Below are positions 13,129 to 25,912 of a stretch of DNA of 64,000 bases, piece by piece (the first letter of the stretch is position 1; each line of letters begins with the position of its first letter). Under the pieces are notes generated by a model. That model was not told the origin of the DNA and did no database searches. It saw only the letters and a list, made by a program, of their open reading frames with translations. Position numbers and translations under genes: made by a program. The stretch spans positions 1,875,748-1,939,747 of the forward strand of contig NW_002060954.1 in the NCBI RefSeq assembly GCF_000150275.1, read 5' to 3'. The DNA comes from Trichoplax adhaerens. Lineage: Eukaryota; Placozoa; Uniplacotomia; Trichoplacea; Trichoplacidae.

Positions 13129-16100
13129 ATTGACTAACTAGTCTGTTGACACTTCCTAATCAAAGATAGTAATATCAAGACAGTTTGACACTGTAATCAT
13201 TTAGTTGTCAAGTATTACACCAGATAGCCACAGTAATTTTTCTATAGAATTGATCTTGTAATAATTCAGTTCTCGTCGATAACTGCAAACTCTATAGCAA
13301 GGATAAATAGATCAATCTAGATTATTTATGGCTCCTTTCTTTTATATTTTATAAATGTATTATGAGAAAAAATAATTCTGATTACTACTATCAATGCAAT
13401 ATTATGTAAAAAAGAGTCGTTTCCTAACCATCCCATTTAACAGAGAAGAATTTATTTCAATTTATTCAAGTAGGAGTATATGCAAGTGTATTTACGTATA
13501 TCTAAGGATAAAAGTGCTTCTTAATAATTAGCTTACTACTTGTAAAGTATATGTTTAGAAGAACTCTTTACTTTATCCTAGCTATGTTATGTATCTTAGC
13601 ACTTTTGTATACTTCAAGGATTGAGTGTGATTCTAAGAGGTTAGGATAATTAAAGCAAAGGTAAACTAGAAAGAAAATCGATTTTTTATAAAATGTTAAT
13701 CAGTAAAGTAGTTCGATGATATCAAAGTTCCAACGCAATTAAAAATACTACCAATCAAAATTTATCCTTACCGGTATTAAAATTGATTTCTATATTTTTC
13801 TAGATTACAAATTAACTGTTGCCTTGAGATGGTTAATTAAAGGAATTAGTAGCTGTTTAATAGAAATACTCTAACTTCAAAGTAAGCGGACAACGGGTGG
13901 TTACTAACTTACTGTCGTTATGCTATGTTTATAATTTGCATGACAACAAAACGGTTGGCAAGGCCATCGTTTATTCAATAGAGTCATTAGCTATAAAAAT
14001 TATGCATTAATAAAATATTCTTTTGATTGCTATGTTGGCACTATAAAGGCTATTCTTGATTAGCCGATGAAAAGTTAACAATTAAAAGAATAGAATCTTA
14101 AATGGATAATTGTCTCAGCACAACAAAAATCTCTAATATGGTATCGATAAACAACTGTGTTGCGCTATAATCGTTCTATGAGATAGTAAACTGTCCATTT
14201 ATTCCTATGGCTAGGATATCGCCTAAGTACAAGTGCAAGGTCATTTTATTGTCAATTATACATAACACAAAGATGACTCCTTCTAGTTGGCCTCATTTAA
14301 AAGACACCTTGCACATTACTGTTTTTATTATACTATAAGCTTATAAAGTATCCGTTAATCGGAATTTGTGATTTAATTTCGAAATGAAGGGTTTACAGTT
14401 GATTTACGCAATCATGCTGTCTTGTTCAATGCTCATCTATTGGTACTACCAAGGAGTGAGCTAATACAATTCTAAACGATTATTGAAAGTTCACCTCGGG
14501 TAGTTTTACCGGACCTCCTACAAATTTTACAATTGAGATTTTACGGCATAAGGATAATTATAAATTTGATATTTTTAAATTACCATAAAGAGAATTCGAC
14601 AACAATTGTATCAAAGGAGCTTTTATATAAGCTTTAAATATTTCGATATATGGTTCGATGCAATCGTACATAATTTGCGATCTTAATATCATAAATAGAA
14701 AGCCAGTATTTACTGTAGATGTTAATAGAAGATTGTGCAGGTAGCCTAACCTTTATAAATTGGCCATTCCAATAATGGCCTCTTTATTCCGGAATCATTT
14801 TGTTTAGTATAAATTTGTAAATAAGCTATATGTAGCATTGCAAGCGATTTTAACCTAATTTATATAGATATTACACTTAAATTTGTGCATTAAACCTCTA
14901 ACTCTGTCTTAACTGAGTAATAGGACTACTTTAATAACAGTGATAGTAACCTCTTTTTCCACCAGAAAAGTACGCAATGGATTACAAGTTATAAAAACCA
15001 CTATTTTCAGATAAAGACTTCTTGATGCGAAGCAGATATTCAATACCATTAATAATTCAAGAACTACTTACGCTCTTACAGGCTTAGGAAATTAATGATA
15101 AAAGTATAAATAGTGCTACCTGTAGTTGCATATTATGGTATTAACATGGAGTAATTGAACTTCTATTGAACCAATCGCGATCAATCATGCAATCACATAA
15201 TAATACCCTATGGGTGTCTACGTATTCTTTGAAGTGATAAAACGATGCTTAATTTTTCAAGTATAACACTGCATAATTTTTTAGTAATATTAGCACATAA
15301 TTTTACAGTAAATAGATCATTGGAATACGTTTTACGATTATGAGATAACGATTATGATTGCATATGTGAGGGGAAATCAGGTCGTTAAATTGAAGTATTT
15401 AATTCAGTTTTACTCAGTTGACAGAATGATTCCTAGTATTAAGTACGAATATATCTACTTTGTATAAGTAGTAAGAAACAATCTGGCAGTGAATTTCCTT
15501 TCAATATCTTGCTTTGTGTAGAATATATACCCGTTCATTTGAACGGGAACTTGACTAGTATATTGAATTAACCACTGCCGGCAATTTATATGAGAAAGTA
15601 TCTTTCCTTTCGATTCTAGTAGATAAATATGGAGAATACACTATGCGGATAGAGCCGTTTGTAAGGAATATATTAGAGTGCATATCGAATCAATGGAGTA
15701 ATTAAATTTTTTAAACGGGCTTCGAACAATGACCTATTAATTCTCTTACTTCTGTCATTATTACATAGAATTGTACAAAAATCATAAGCCTAAACCATGG
15801 TTAATTTTTAAATAGATTAGAGATGACCTGTTGATAACGAAAATGAAGGACTATAACTGTGAATAATGGCCGTAAATAAACCTATTACTAACCAGTATAT
15901 TGTATATTAATTAACGTTCAAATGCTGAATAGTATCCGGTTCCTGATAGCAATTCAGCCACATCATGTATGATAAACGTTTAAAAATTAATATGTTTGTT
16001 GTGCTATGGAAATTTTAAATTTATACAAAAATGGGTAGTGGTTGCTTACTGAAAATGCTACCTTGTAATCGATTTTTTTACTAGATTTGCTTAAGTGTAA

Positions 16101-16903
16101 TCGCACACATATATACTATATATCTGGAGACATTAACGTCAGCGAGAGCGATAGATTATTGTGTTGCATTTCTTTAATTTGTAGGATAGCTCCGTTAGAA
16201 AACGTTAGATAGGACCAGATAATAAGATTACTACATTATTTCACACCGTAAATCGTTGTTAACTGTCGATACTTGTATATCTATCCAATGATATACTCGT
16301 TATTACAGTTTTATCACAAGGGGTCGTTATTCTCAACTCTACGTCGCCGATTTCCTGAGTATGTCCCGTACTGAATTCTCGGCATCACGGTAACAAATCT
16401 TTAATAAGAATTGTCGGAATCAAGATCCAATTACGTCGATACGAATATAAATGAAAGTCTACTGTATAATTTATTAGTTACAAAGTACAGCTAGGAGTGC
16501 AAAATTCATATAAATGTTAAACGATTTTTCAAGAAACTACGTGCTAGGTAAAAATTTCGATATACTCGTAGGTGCAATTCAGTATTCAAAATCGGCAAAA
16601 AAATACCACTCGGCAATCTAACACTTTCTTCTGTGATTACACATTAACTGATAAATGGTTCGGCTGAGTAATACCGTTGTTATTTTTTTGGTTTTTTTAG
16701 CTATAATTTCCCGATGGTATTGCTAAAAGGATGACTAGCTTACGCCGTATTTATATTAATCAAATTATCACATTTAAGGTTGCTCAGTATTTACAGTATA
16801 CTCGTATTATAGTATTTCTTAATTCGATGACTATATAAAAGCATCGATATTACGAATTAGCCCAGGTGGTAATGCTGAGATAGTAAATCAAGTCGAAATA
16901 GTA
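13129..16903. other. Intergenic region between divergent dynein and P-loop genes
   Basis: About 3.8 kb of AT-rich DNA without a convincing exon on either strand. It should hold the 5' flanks of both neighbours, which point away from each other. One perfect short palindrome lies inside (15530-15547). The TACAGTACTGTA palindrome that crowds other gene starts in the window is essentially absent. Confidence 0.6.
15530..15547. repeat. Perfect 8-bp inverted repeat with 2-nt loop
   Basis: CCCGTTCA, then TT, then TGAACGGG. It is a GC-richer hairpin in otherwise AT-rich intergenic DNA. It could be a factor-binding palindrome or chance; no other copy was noticed. Confidence 0.6.
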
Positions 16904-18331
16904 ATGTACACTTATACCACTGCTATAGTTATCGCTAGCATCGCGATAGTAGTCTCAATTTATACTCGATTCGACTTATTTGATATGGAAAATCTTAATC
17001 GCTCCAAAATTGGGAATGAGCTATTGCACCATTACATTTGTCCCAACGTGGAACAAGCTTCTGCTATAGCTATGGATGTTCACGCTTTCAACCCATTCGA
17101 TAGAATATCAAGGCAAAAGTGCATTGATAGTTTCTCTACAACGTACAATTTGGTTTACTATTCACTATGCTTAGATAATAGCTACAAGCTAATTGTGCTA
17201 CGAGGTCCTAGTCAATGTGGCAAATCCAAAAGCTTGCAGCAATTCCTATATTATCTGCGACAGAGACATATTTTGGCTATTGATTTTAATTTTGCAAATA
17301 TCCAGAATGAATTGCATATGGAATCATTTCTTAATATGGCTATACTAGAAGCTATTACTCAAATCAATCTTGATTTCCATATCGGTGATGTAATGAAGTT
17401 TGATACGATTCTTAAAAAATTGCCTTACCGTTTAACCAAGTGCAATTACTATAAAATTATGCCGATGGGTATTTTATGGAATCATAATTTATTTTTCACT
17501 TGGACATCTTGGAAGAATAAGCAGCAAAACAACCTGAAGCCTTTTATCATGCAGATATTAAATGATCCATGTTCAAACAAAAATTACGTGACAACCTTAA
17601 TGACAATTTTAGCAGCTTTAGCGGAAGTAGACAGAAAATTACAACCAATTGTTGTATTTCGTGATCTTCATAAATCTATCCTAAACCCAAGGACTAGCTC
17701 TTTAATATTTAACCTACTTCAAGAGCTATTTCATTTTATTGACAATCAACGTAATCATCTACTTCTCTTTCCTGTAGTAATGGAAATGTCTGATTACGTA
17801 TGGTATGATTTTTTTTATGTTCGATCACACCAGTTTAACATACCGAAAGTAAGTTACGATGCTATCGTAATGGAACCTTTATTTGAAGAAGAAATATATC
17901 AAAAGATTGTCTATGTATATCAATTGTTGCCTGGTAAAATTTTTAACTTGGTATGGCAAAGAATTGGCCATGATCGCAGTCTATGGAGCCAGTTTTTATA
18001 CCGATATGACTATCTAAAAATACGAAATATAGGCCCTGACGATTACATAAGAACGATCATTAATCAATTACAATTAGAATCTGACTTGAAGATCTTTCAC
18101 ATCCTTTCTCAAGTAACACGTGAAAATAAATCATTATCGTTAGCATTTTTAAAGACATTACATTCTAACAATTATGTGCTAAATACGCTCGAATGGATAG
18201 TCAGACAAGAAGCCAAATACCTTCTTCAGGAACGGTTAGCTTATATCGATAAAGAATTCAATTTTCAAATACAACATAAACTCTACCAAGCATCAATTCA
18301 AAAATATTATGAACGTATCGAGCAGAAATGA
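16904..18331 (+). CDS. Unrecognised membrane-anchored P-loop NTPase, intronless
   Basis: A 475-residue uninterrupted frame, the only long intronless gene here apart from the small cytochrome b5. Residues 6-20 form a hydrophobic N-terminal segment (TTAIVIASIAIVVSIY) read as a signal anchor. A Walker A motif GPSQCGKS lies at 101-108, just after a beta-strand-like KLIVLR. A Walker B-like strand QPIVVFRDLHK lies at about 247-257, with D254 the candidate acidic residue, and a second hydrophobic strand HLLLFPVVME follows at about 285. An acidic EPLFEEEIYQKIV segment near 325 recalls the start of the helical lid in STAND or archaeal-type ATPases. The order of motifs supports an ATP-binding AAA/STAND-like fold. 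Substrate and partners are unknown. The start at 16904 precedes the anchor; an alternative Met at residue 28 would remove it. No partner gene is adjacent. Confidence 0.75.
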   Translation: MYTYTTAIVIASIAIVVSIYTRFDLFDMENLNRSKIGNELLHHYICPNVEQASAIAMDVHAFNPFDRISRQKCIDSFSTTYNLVYYSLCLDNSYKLIVLRGPSQCGKSKSLQQFLYYLRQRHILAIDFNFANIQNELHMESFLNMAILEAITQINLDFHIGDVMKFDTILKKLPYRLTKCNYYKIMPMGILWNHNLFFTWTSWKNKQQNNLKPFIMQILNDPCSNKNYVTTLMTILAALAEVDRKLQPIVVFRDLHKSILNPRTSSLIFNLLQELFHFIDNQRNHLLLFPVVMEMSDYVWYDFFYVRSHQFNIPKVSYDAIVMEPLFEEEIYQKIVYVYQLLPGKIFNLVWQRIGHDRSLWSQFLYRYDYLKIRNIGPDDYIRTIINQLQLESDLKIFHILSQVTRENKSLSLAFLKTLHSNNYVLNTLEWIVRQEAKYLLQERLAYIDKEFNFQIQHKLYQASIQKYYERIEQK

Positions 18332-18767
18332 TGTTGCTATTTTGGAAGTTACTATTCGCTTTTTCATGGAAAGTTTTCTGTTTACGATACATTATGTTGT
18401 TTTGCAATTAGGCAACATCAAGAATGATTCTTACCATTTACATTGAATTAAATATATAATTTATGTATCTGATGTTATGATAATAATTAACAATAAAATA
18501 ATTCTGATTTTAATCCTTTCCTTTTAGTGTAAAATCATTATGTTATAGCGGCCACATCTTCACAGGCTCATTCGATATACATTGTCAGTATTACCATGCT
18601 GTTGTGTAGTATAAGAAACATTATTCGATCATTTTCATAATAAGCCACCAATCGAAACACAGACATGCAGTTCTTTAACGTTTGACTCTTGCTAACAGCC
18701 AGTATGGTGTACAAATTTCGTCTTGAATTAGCTTATTACTCAGATGCATTTACGGACACTACATCAT
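18332..18767. other. Convergent intergenic spacer
   Basis: 436 bp between the 3' ends of the P-loop gene and NDRG. It presumably contains both 3' UTRs. An AATAAA-type hexamer (caataaaat) near 18492 could serve the plus-strand gene. Nothing else is seen. Confidence 0.5.
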
Positions 18768-21700
18768 TTATACCAGAACCTCTTCCGATTCCTGAATGGC
18801 CGGTTTTTGCTTTTCAGTTTCTGGAGCGGGTGTCATGCTACTAAAGGCTTTTACTTTTTTGTGTACCACTACAAATGAGATTATTATCGCATTAAGATCG
18901 CCGATATGACTAATGGTAGTAAGTTTCGCACTTGAAATATGAAAAGCTGTTGCGGACTTGTAACAGCAATGAAATTTAAAATGTACTATAACAATAGTAC
19001 TCTATAATACTTACTGTAACCCTGTCCCTGTAGGAATAATTGCACTCCAGTTGACACTGCACCAGCCTAATTAAGGCGTGCAAATAAGTTTAAATGATCA
19101 AATTGTTACAACTTGCGATATTGCCATACTAATAATACCCTAAATCTTAGGCTTAACAAACCTTTTCGTCTAAAAGTAAGCCGCCACATTCCTCTAACTA
19201 AAGAATAAAAAGAATAAATCCTTTACAATGATCAAATGAGTTACCAAATACTTTGATATGACGTAAACTGGCACCTAATGTAATTATTTGTAAATATATC
19301 TACGATCCGGTACTATACTGAGTGAAATATATGATAAAAATCATAAAGTACCTTCATAAATGTAGATTGTGTGGGATCAAGCCTTGAATTTAGATCAACC
19401 TGCATATAAAATTTTCAATTTATAGGTCTCTATAATTGTAAATGCTAGAAGGTTTACCGTATGACAAATTATACAGCATATACCACTTGATCAATGATCG
19501 GAGATTCTGAACCAACCATGAGCAAAACAGGACAACTGAACAAGATGATGTAATGTTAATTATTATAGCAATAATCTTTCGACCGCTCAATGATCCATAG
19601 TGCTTGTTACCTCAAAACTGTTGGTGAAGATGCGGGCATAGTCGAACTTGGCTTTGTAATTTGTATAACGGTGCGACTGAAGTAAAACATTAAAACAACA
19701 GAATTTCTTAGAACCTTCTCATTATGAATTTATATTGCGGTACAAGATTACAGAAGAAGAGTGCCAGATTCCTGGCCTCACGGTATATGTGATTTATAGC
19801 CTCATCTTCTACTTACTTATGGTAAGAGTTCATAAATTTTGCTAGGTTGGTAGGTTTTAATTTCATTAAACACGATCGCAGATGGTTTAATTCGTCGATA
19901 TTAATTTCCGGAGTCTATAATTAGATCAAAAGTAATACGATAAATATAGTTGAACAGCATGTTTCAAATGTGAGTAACAACTAAAAACTTCCATAGCACC
20001 TGTCCAAAATAATACCACTCTAAATGATTCAGCGTATGATTTGTAACTCCGTTTCGGCTAAGATACCATCCAGTCAACTATGGTTATGAGGTGAATAACA
20101 GTGAGGATATACCCGGTACAGAAGATCTGAAGCAATGAATATTTTAATCATGAGACTGAAACAAAAGACAAGCAGTAAACCTTTTGTTGTCCCCACTCAG
20201 CCCAGGAAGCAGCCATGCTAACTGTATTAACCAGGATTAAACTTGTTACCATTGCCTTATGTTTCAACTATAACATTTTTATAATTTTGTTATATGCGTA
20301 GAATCAATATCCTCTTTTACCATGCAACACTATACATAACTTGAATGTTCATGAAAATTTCAAACATTGATTACTTACAGCAAATCTAAGGAGGACATTG
20401 CCCCCTACACCTACACCAAATCCTATGAATCTGCGTATACTGAAGTAATTTAAAAGTAATGAAGCATTAAAATCCGGGAAGAAAATATTTTTGAAGACTT
20501 AGAGTTCTGCTACTTTGTAATGTAAAACTTGGAATTACGGTTTATTACTTGTAATGCTCGCAAACTGTTAATATATTGTTAGCCAACTGATCCATTGTCG
20601 GGTATTGATAGCTAGGTTAAAGGAAAAATGAAGATTTATGAACTTTTTAGGAAATAGAGACAGAATTTTTGAAATTGTAGCCTCTCAGAATAATCTTGAG
20701 GTCCATAATATACATACGTATCGGGTAATACTTCAGCATCCTCCTCCTTTACATTGTATGTACAAAAACGATATTAATACTCGTATATTCGCAACTAGCA
20801 AAGCTAAATGAATTGTATCATCATTACTCTGAAAAGTTGACTGAAATCATTAATTTACCTGTCCTGGTGCATCCACGTGGTAAATACAAAAATTTTCTAA
20901 CAATACTTCTGATTCTGGGAATCCAAGATATCCACCAAAACAAGTCTTATCTAAAACAAGTTCGTAGATAATGATAGTCATTCATACAAAATGTTTTTTG
21001 GTATATACAGTATTAGGCCATATTTAAACTTACGATTTAATCCAAAGTCATGAAACGTGATCATTGCCGGTTTTCGAAGATTACCCTTTGCGATCAGACA
21101 AAATTTAATACTCAATACTAAATGCAGCAAAATTAACTATCGAAATTGGTATGCTTAAGACAGTATGAATCCTAGTAATAACATAAAACGTAGTTTATGT
21201 TTTTCACTTCCAATAGATTTATTTACAGTTAGTTACTGGAGGAGTACTGTACATATAATAGCGATATACTGTACTCGTATATATATAGATAAAAAATTAG
21301 GGTAATAATATGACAAAGAGTACAAAGCTGTAGCGCTTGATGAAAGTGCTTCAGAAACAGTAAGTTAAATCACTTTCTCTCAAGAATTTATTACTTAGAT
21401 ATTCGGTAAGTCATATCTATTGTAGTATTTATGATTCGATTTAAATGATTGTTATTCTATAAAAGTTTTACCTGTATGTTAACATGAACGAAACCATTTT
21501 CTACCAAGATTTTCTTGTAAGGCTATCGTTAAACATACAATAAAAATAATCCATTGTCAATCTTAAATCGTATTACGGTTAGTCATAGCAACGTACACCA
21601 GTTTGTAGGATGGTACGAATTACAGTGATTATAAGCTGTAAACGCGTTTTACCCAATGAAAAATATATATTTTTGAAAGATAACACGAATTAGATAATTA

Positions 21701-22847
21701 CAAAGACATCAACATTTAATTTCATGTCTATGAATATTGCTACAGTAAATACATCCTAATATCCTATCATTAATATAAGCATAAATATACTTATATTGTT
21801 CGAGGACAAGCCCAGTTGCGAAATGTAAGCTATCATAACACGCTAGTAGCCTCGCTTGATACTAAATGTAGTCATGTGTGTTAGACTAGGCAAATTATAT
21901 TATCAATGTGTTGCAATTATCTCATTAAGTTAATATTCCTTTACAGAGCAACCTCGTTATTATTAAATTCTATTTAATACCGTAACTTAAGACTTCTGAT
22001 GCGCTAGTTTACGTTACCGTGATTGTACTGTATGAATTTGTAGTCTAGAGATGTTGTACCTTATTATCAGCAATATATCATGTGGTTAATAAATAATTTA
22101 CGTATATCAAGAATAAATCGGCTCCAATATGTGGTCTACCAAGTTTAGACTAACATTTCTATCTCAATCTGATGTTGTTACCCTTACAAGAAATGTTACT
22201 GTTACTCAATTCTTCAAGATTTTGGACACTAATGCCAATATGAGGTTGCATCGAACTTTGACCCTTCACTGCCTTCAGTGATAAACATCATCATTAACCC
22301 TAAGGTAGAGGGCCATTAACTTAAGCAGAAAAATCTCGAACATTGCAGGCTTACTTGCAGACATTATACCAGTGAAATTTACAGTTAATAGATTACAGAT
22401 AATGCGTTGGTTTGACGGAATCGATCGTGCAGAGAAGGACCTCCACTGAAGAAGTGCTGCAGCTCGTCTTCAAAAAACTCGTAACATAATTATTTTAAGT
22501 CTATTGCTGTCACGATTTCTCTTCATTTTAGCAAGAATTCATTTACCTATCATTATTACATTATTCCTATGATCGAAATCATGCAATTATGAAATTGCTC
22601 TATAAGCCTTGAGGTTTAATTAATTACTGTATTGAAATTTTGACAGCTTGTATGTTCTGATTCAAGCCATAGGTACATCAACAAGTTTGAAAGACGATGA
22701 AGTTTTTACCTGGAATTTTTCCTCATTTTTAGTATCGGTGCTGCCTTCAGTGCTTTGCTGAGTTTTATCGCCATGTATCTTGTTTACTGTCAGTTCGATC
22801 TCTTCGAAGGTATTCCCTTTGCTTCCAACATTAGCTGATTCGGCCAT
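18768..22847 (-). CDS. NDRG: NDRG family protein (N-myc downstream-regulated, alpha/beta-hydrolase-like)
   Basis: Cytosolic alpha/beta-hydrolase-fold protein of the NDRG1-4 family, linked in other animals to differentiation, stress and trafficking. Seventeen exons: 22710-22847, 21472-21522, 21034-21085, 20859-20950, 20718-20746, 20549-20611, 20379-20439, 20181-20267, 20000-20077, 19817-19914, 19715-19771, 19611-19676, 19484-19535, 19352-19399, 19162-19197, 19015-19066 and 18768-18847. They total 1,140 nt, giving 379 residues; human members are about 370-395. Diagnostic blocks are HDFGLNHKTCF, YHVDAPGQ, YQYPTMDQLA, FIGFGVGVGGN, SCPVLLMVGSESP, VDLNSRLDPTQSTF and FLQGQGY. The nucleophile-elbow position reads GVGVG and lacks the catalytic serine, as is typical of the family, so it is probably not an active hydrolase. 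The C-terminal tail is short and acidic, without NDRG1-type decapeptide repeats. Exon 5 is only 29 nt. The GGT start of exon 3 follows an unusual CAAAG acceptor. The gene is divergent from EMC8/9, with 432 bp between start codons. Confidence 0.93.
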
Positions 22848-23279
22848 TCTTTGCTGCTTTCAAAGCTCATCTGGTTACTGAACTACTGATGAGCTTAAGT
22901 CTACCTGACGAGTGGCTATGACCATAGACTACGAGGTAATGAATCCATGCTGTTATGCGCAGCCTCTGTTACGACCATATGATCGTACAGTACTATGCTG
23001 TGCTCTTTATTATCAAGTCAGAATCTGCAGTCATACTGTACAGTACTGTATCTCTACAGTATAAGGGCCTCTACTGTAGTTAAGGTAGCAGAAAATGGGA
23101 CACAGACAGAAAGACATCAGTCCCCTGATGCGAAGACACGAACAGTAATATCGGGTGATTGAAAGCCGAAAGGGATTCGTTTTAATCACTCGCTGGACTT
23201 GAAAGTAAAAGCTAATTCAGTCAATTGTAATTTAAATTGTATTTATAGTATTTCTTTACGTTATATTATTGAAACAGTT
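22848..23279. promoter_or_regulatory. Divergent NDRG / EMC8 promoter region with TACAGTACTGTA palindromes
   Basis: A 432-bp spacer between two opposed start codons must contain both 5' flanks. At about 22985-23080 it holds a run of palindromic pieces: GTACAGTACT, ACTGTACAGTACTGTA and CTACAGTA. The same motif family crowds the 5' flanks of cytochrome b5, MFS/ZDHHC and TMEM42/RAB2. A regulatory role is inferred from position only. Confidence 0.5.
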
Positions 23280-25912
23280 ATGGCAGCTGCCAAAATTACC
23301 GTTAAATCAAGGAGTTACGCTAAGATTTTATTACATGCAGCTAAGTATCCCCATTGCAAAGTGGATGGCCTGCTCATCGGTAAATTAACTAACAATGGAC
23401 GCGATGCCTTGGCTACTGATGCGATACCTTTATTTCATACTAGCCATGGCTTAACTCCTATGCTAGAAATAGCCCTTAGTCAGGTTAGGTATCTACGTAA
23501 CTATCCTGGATAAAACAGTGTCAACACTTAGAGCACTTAACTTGAAACGGTATCATTTTATACTGTATTCTATAGTCATCACCCTCTTTTCCTGGCCCTT
23601 ATACTAGTACTTTTATCGTACTTTTATACAGGATTAGTGAACGAAAACTGCACGGTGTATATGCTGCGGTTGTTCAACTTCGATTTTCCTACATTTACAG
23701 CATCTGAATACAGTCATGGGCTAAAAATCTTATATTTTAGTAGTGCACGTAATAACTCGAAGTTCATGGTACCATATATTGTACTTTGCTTTGATACGCA
23801 ACAGTCTTTCATCTCTGCAGGAATGTATCAATATCAACTAGAGCTTAGCAGTACTATCCGCGTATTGATACGCTGAAATAAACTGTAGACTATCTGCCTC
23901 TCACCCGTCGTATCTTTTTACCCATTGCAAAATTTGATACGTATTCAGTTGTCACCACCGACTAACTTATCATTTTTACATTTGCCAACTATATCAAACA
24001 GCACAGTACAGTGAGTATACTTTTCACATACATTTGGACTAAACTATGGTCCCCCTACTTATGAGCACGGACACCGAGTTGATTGAAAACAGCCATGGCA
24101 TCGAATTCGTGCTAAGTCTCGCTAGGACGAATCTAATCTTCACTATTACAGTACACACAGCACATAGTAATTATATTATAGGCCATGTTATACATACTTA
24201 ATTGATATTGCAATACAGAACTTACTCATAACGAACTACTCATATTTAATAAACATAAGGACTTGTGCTCAACATGAGCAGCTTATTCACGCTCTGTTCA
24301 ATGCTACAATACTACATTAGCTAATCATCTGCGTTAATAAGAATTCAATAATTTTACGTATGATCCATCTCGTAAGGAAGAAAAATGTTAACATCAACTT
24401 ACATACCGAATCATAATTATGGATATCAATTCTTGAATAATGGCCACATAGTAAAGTGCCAGCTAGTTTCGATTTATGAAGTTTGAAATTATAGTTGCTT
24501 AGTACTATCAGTACACTTATACCTATTAAGAATGGAAGGGCGTATTGATCGTGAACTACAAATTGATAATTTCACGTTCAATACAGTGAAAATTGATATT
24601 TTCTTTTCAAATGAAAACAGTATACATAATGTGTATCCCGTTTAATATACTATTATATAGGCCGAGGCTTATGCTGAATCTCAGAAATTGTCCATTGTCG
24701 GATATTATCAAGCGAATGAACAGCTATCAGAATCACATACGTAAGTGATATAATGATATTTAACCATAGATCTACTTAAGGTAGTAAAATATTATTTAGT
24801 ACAATGTTTGTATTTCACTTTAGTATCATAAATCTAAAGGTAAAATTTAATCAATTTTTGATACTATATGTATAAAATTACTTTTATTAGCAAAATTTAT
24901 AACTGCATTATTAATTAATTATTACAAAACTCATATTTCCTTTATCTGATGTACTACAAATCTTCGACAGTTAAAAGCTGTACAAGTGGCACAGTAATTA
25001 GATCTAAATAGAAAACACCTAATCTAGTACTATCTATAGTATAAGATTATCAAATTTACTTTCTAATAACTGCAAAAATCGGAAGCTCTGTACCGTATTA
25101 CGTAGACTACATTATTTTTGCTCTTTACTGGAGATATTTATACTGTAACGTTGCACAGTAATTTAAATCTTTATATAAAAATTGATTTTATTTTCTAAGG
25201 CCGGATGCTTTTGCTATAAAAATCGCCGATAGGATATTGAGCTGTTGTAAATATTGTAGTTTGATGATGGTGAGTAGCCCGTATACTAATGCATTAGCCA
25301 CTATGTTGATTTATATGGATGAAATTAGCAATGTAGCTGTTTCTTTAAAACATTTGATGCGGCGTTATAATTAAGATTAATTTGTTTTAACACATATCGG
25401 ATATCCTTGATTTATATCTTTATACCCTTTGCATTTAAATTATTAAACCACAGGTAGACAATTGTAAAGTTTCTTTGTCATGTCAAGAAGACGCACTAGT
25501 TGTGAGTATCTACAATTATTCAACGATATCTTCATCATGATAATGTGATTGATTGACGCATACTCGATAGTAATGGGTAACCTTTATTTTAAATAATTAT
25601 TTTATTATAGTGCTACAATAATATAGAAGGGAAATGGAAGAAAGACTCTCAATAGTAAGCATCGCGAGGCTGACTTGACAATCATACATGTTGCAATTTT
25701 AACATTTAGGATCAACAATATGTGTAATGTGACTAACATTTAATTTCATATTCAGTTCTTTAGAGCATCCTAATGAAACGTTGCCAGCATTAGCTAAGCT
25801 TATGACTGGTAAAGCATACAAGAATTTAAAAGATTTCGATAACCATTTGGATGATATTTCCGTAGATTGGCTGAACATTAGCATAAACAAACAGATTACA
25901 GAAGCTATGTAA
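23280..25912 (+). CDS. EMC8: ER membrane protein complex subunit 8/9 (EMC8/EMC9)
   Basis: Cytosolic MPN-fold subunit of the ER membrane protein complex, which inserts transmembrane segments into the ER membrane. Six exons: 23280-23483, 24661-24740, 25200-25269, 25454-25501, 25611-25654 and 25756-25912, 603 nt, 200 residues (human about 208-210). Diagnostic matches: LLHAAKYPHCKVDGLLIG, IPLFHTSHGLTPMLEIAL, VGYYQANEQ, a VDN strand, and the C-terminal NLKDFDNHLDDISVDWLN. No JAMM metal-binding motif is visible, in line with a non-catalytic MPN protein. An in-frame ATG at 23199 would add 27 residues with no counterpart in known EMC8, so 23280 is preferred. Vertebrates have two paralogues; this looks like the single ancestral EMC8/9 type. 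Intron 1 (about 1.2 kb) is the longest and shows nothing notable. Confidence 0.95.

Noticed and set aside
19744-19771. Shorter NDRG exon 11 ending at an earlier GT
   Set aside because: It gives a phase that leads to a stop or to loss of the SCPVLL frame; the 57-nt exon 19715-19771 restores the frame across all later exons.
23199-23279. Upstream in-frame ATG for EMC8
   Set aside because: The 27 extra residues have no counterpart in the family; the ATG at 23280 gives the expected N-terminus and length.
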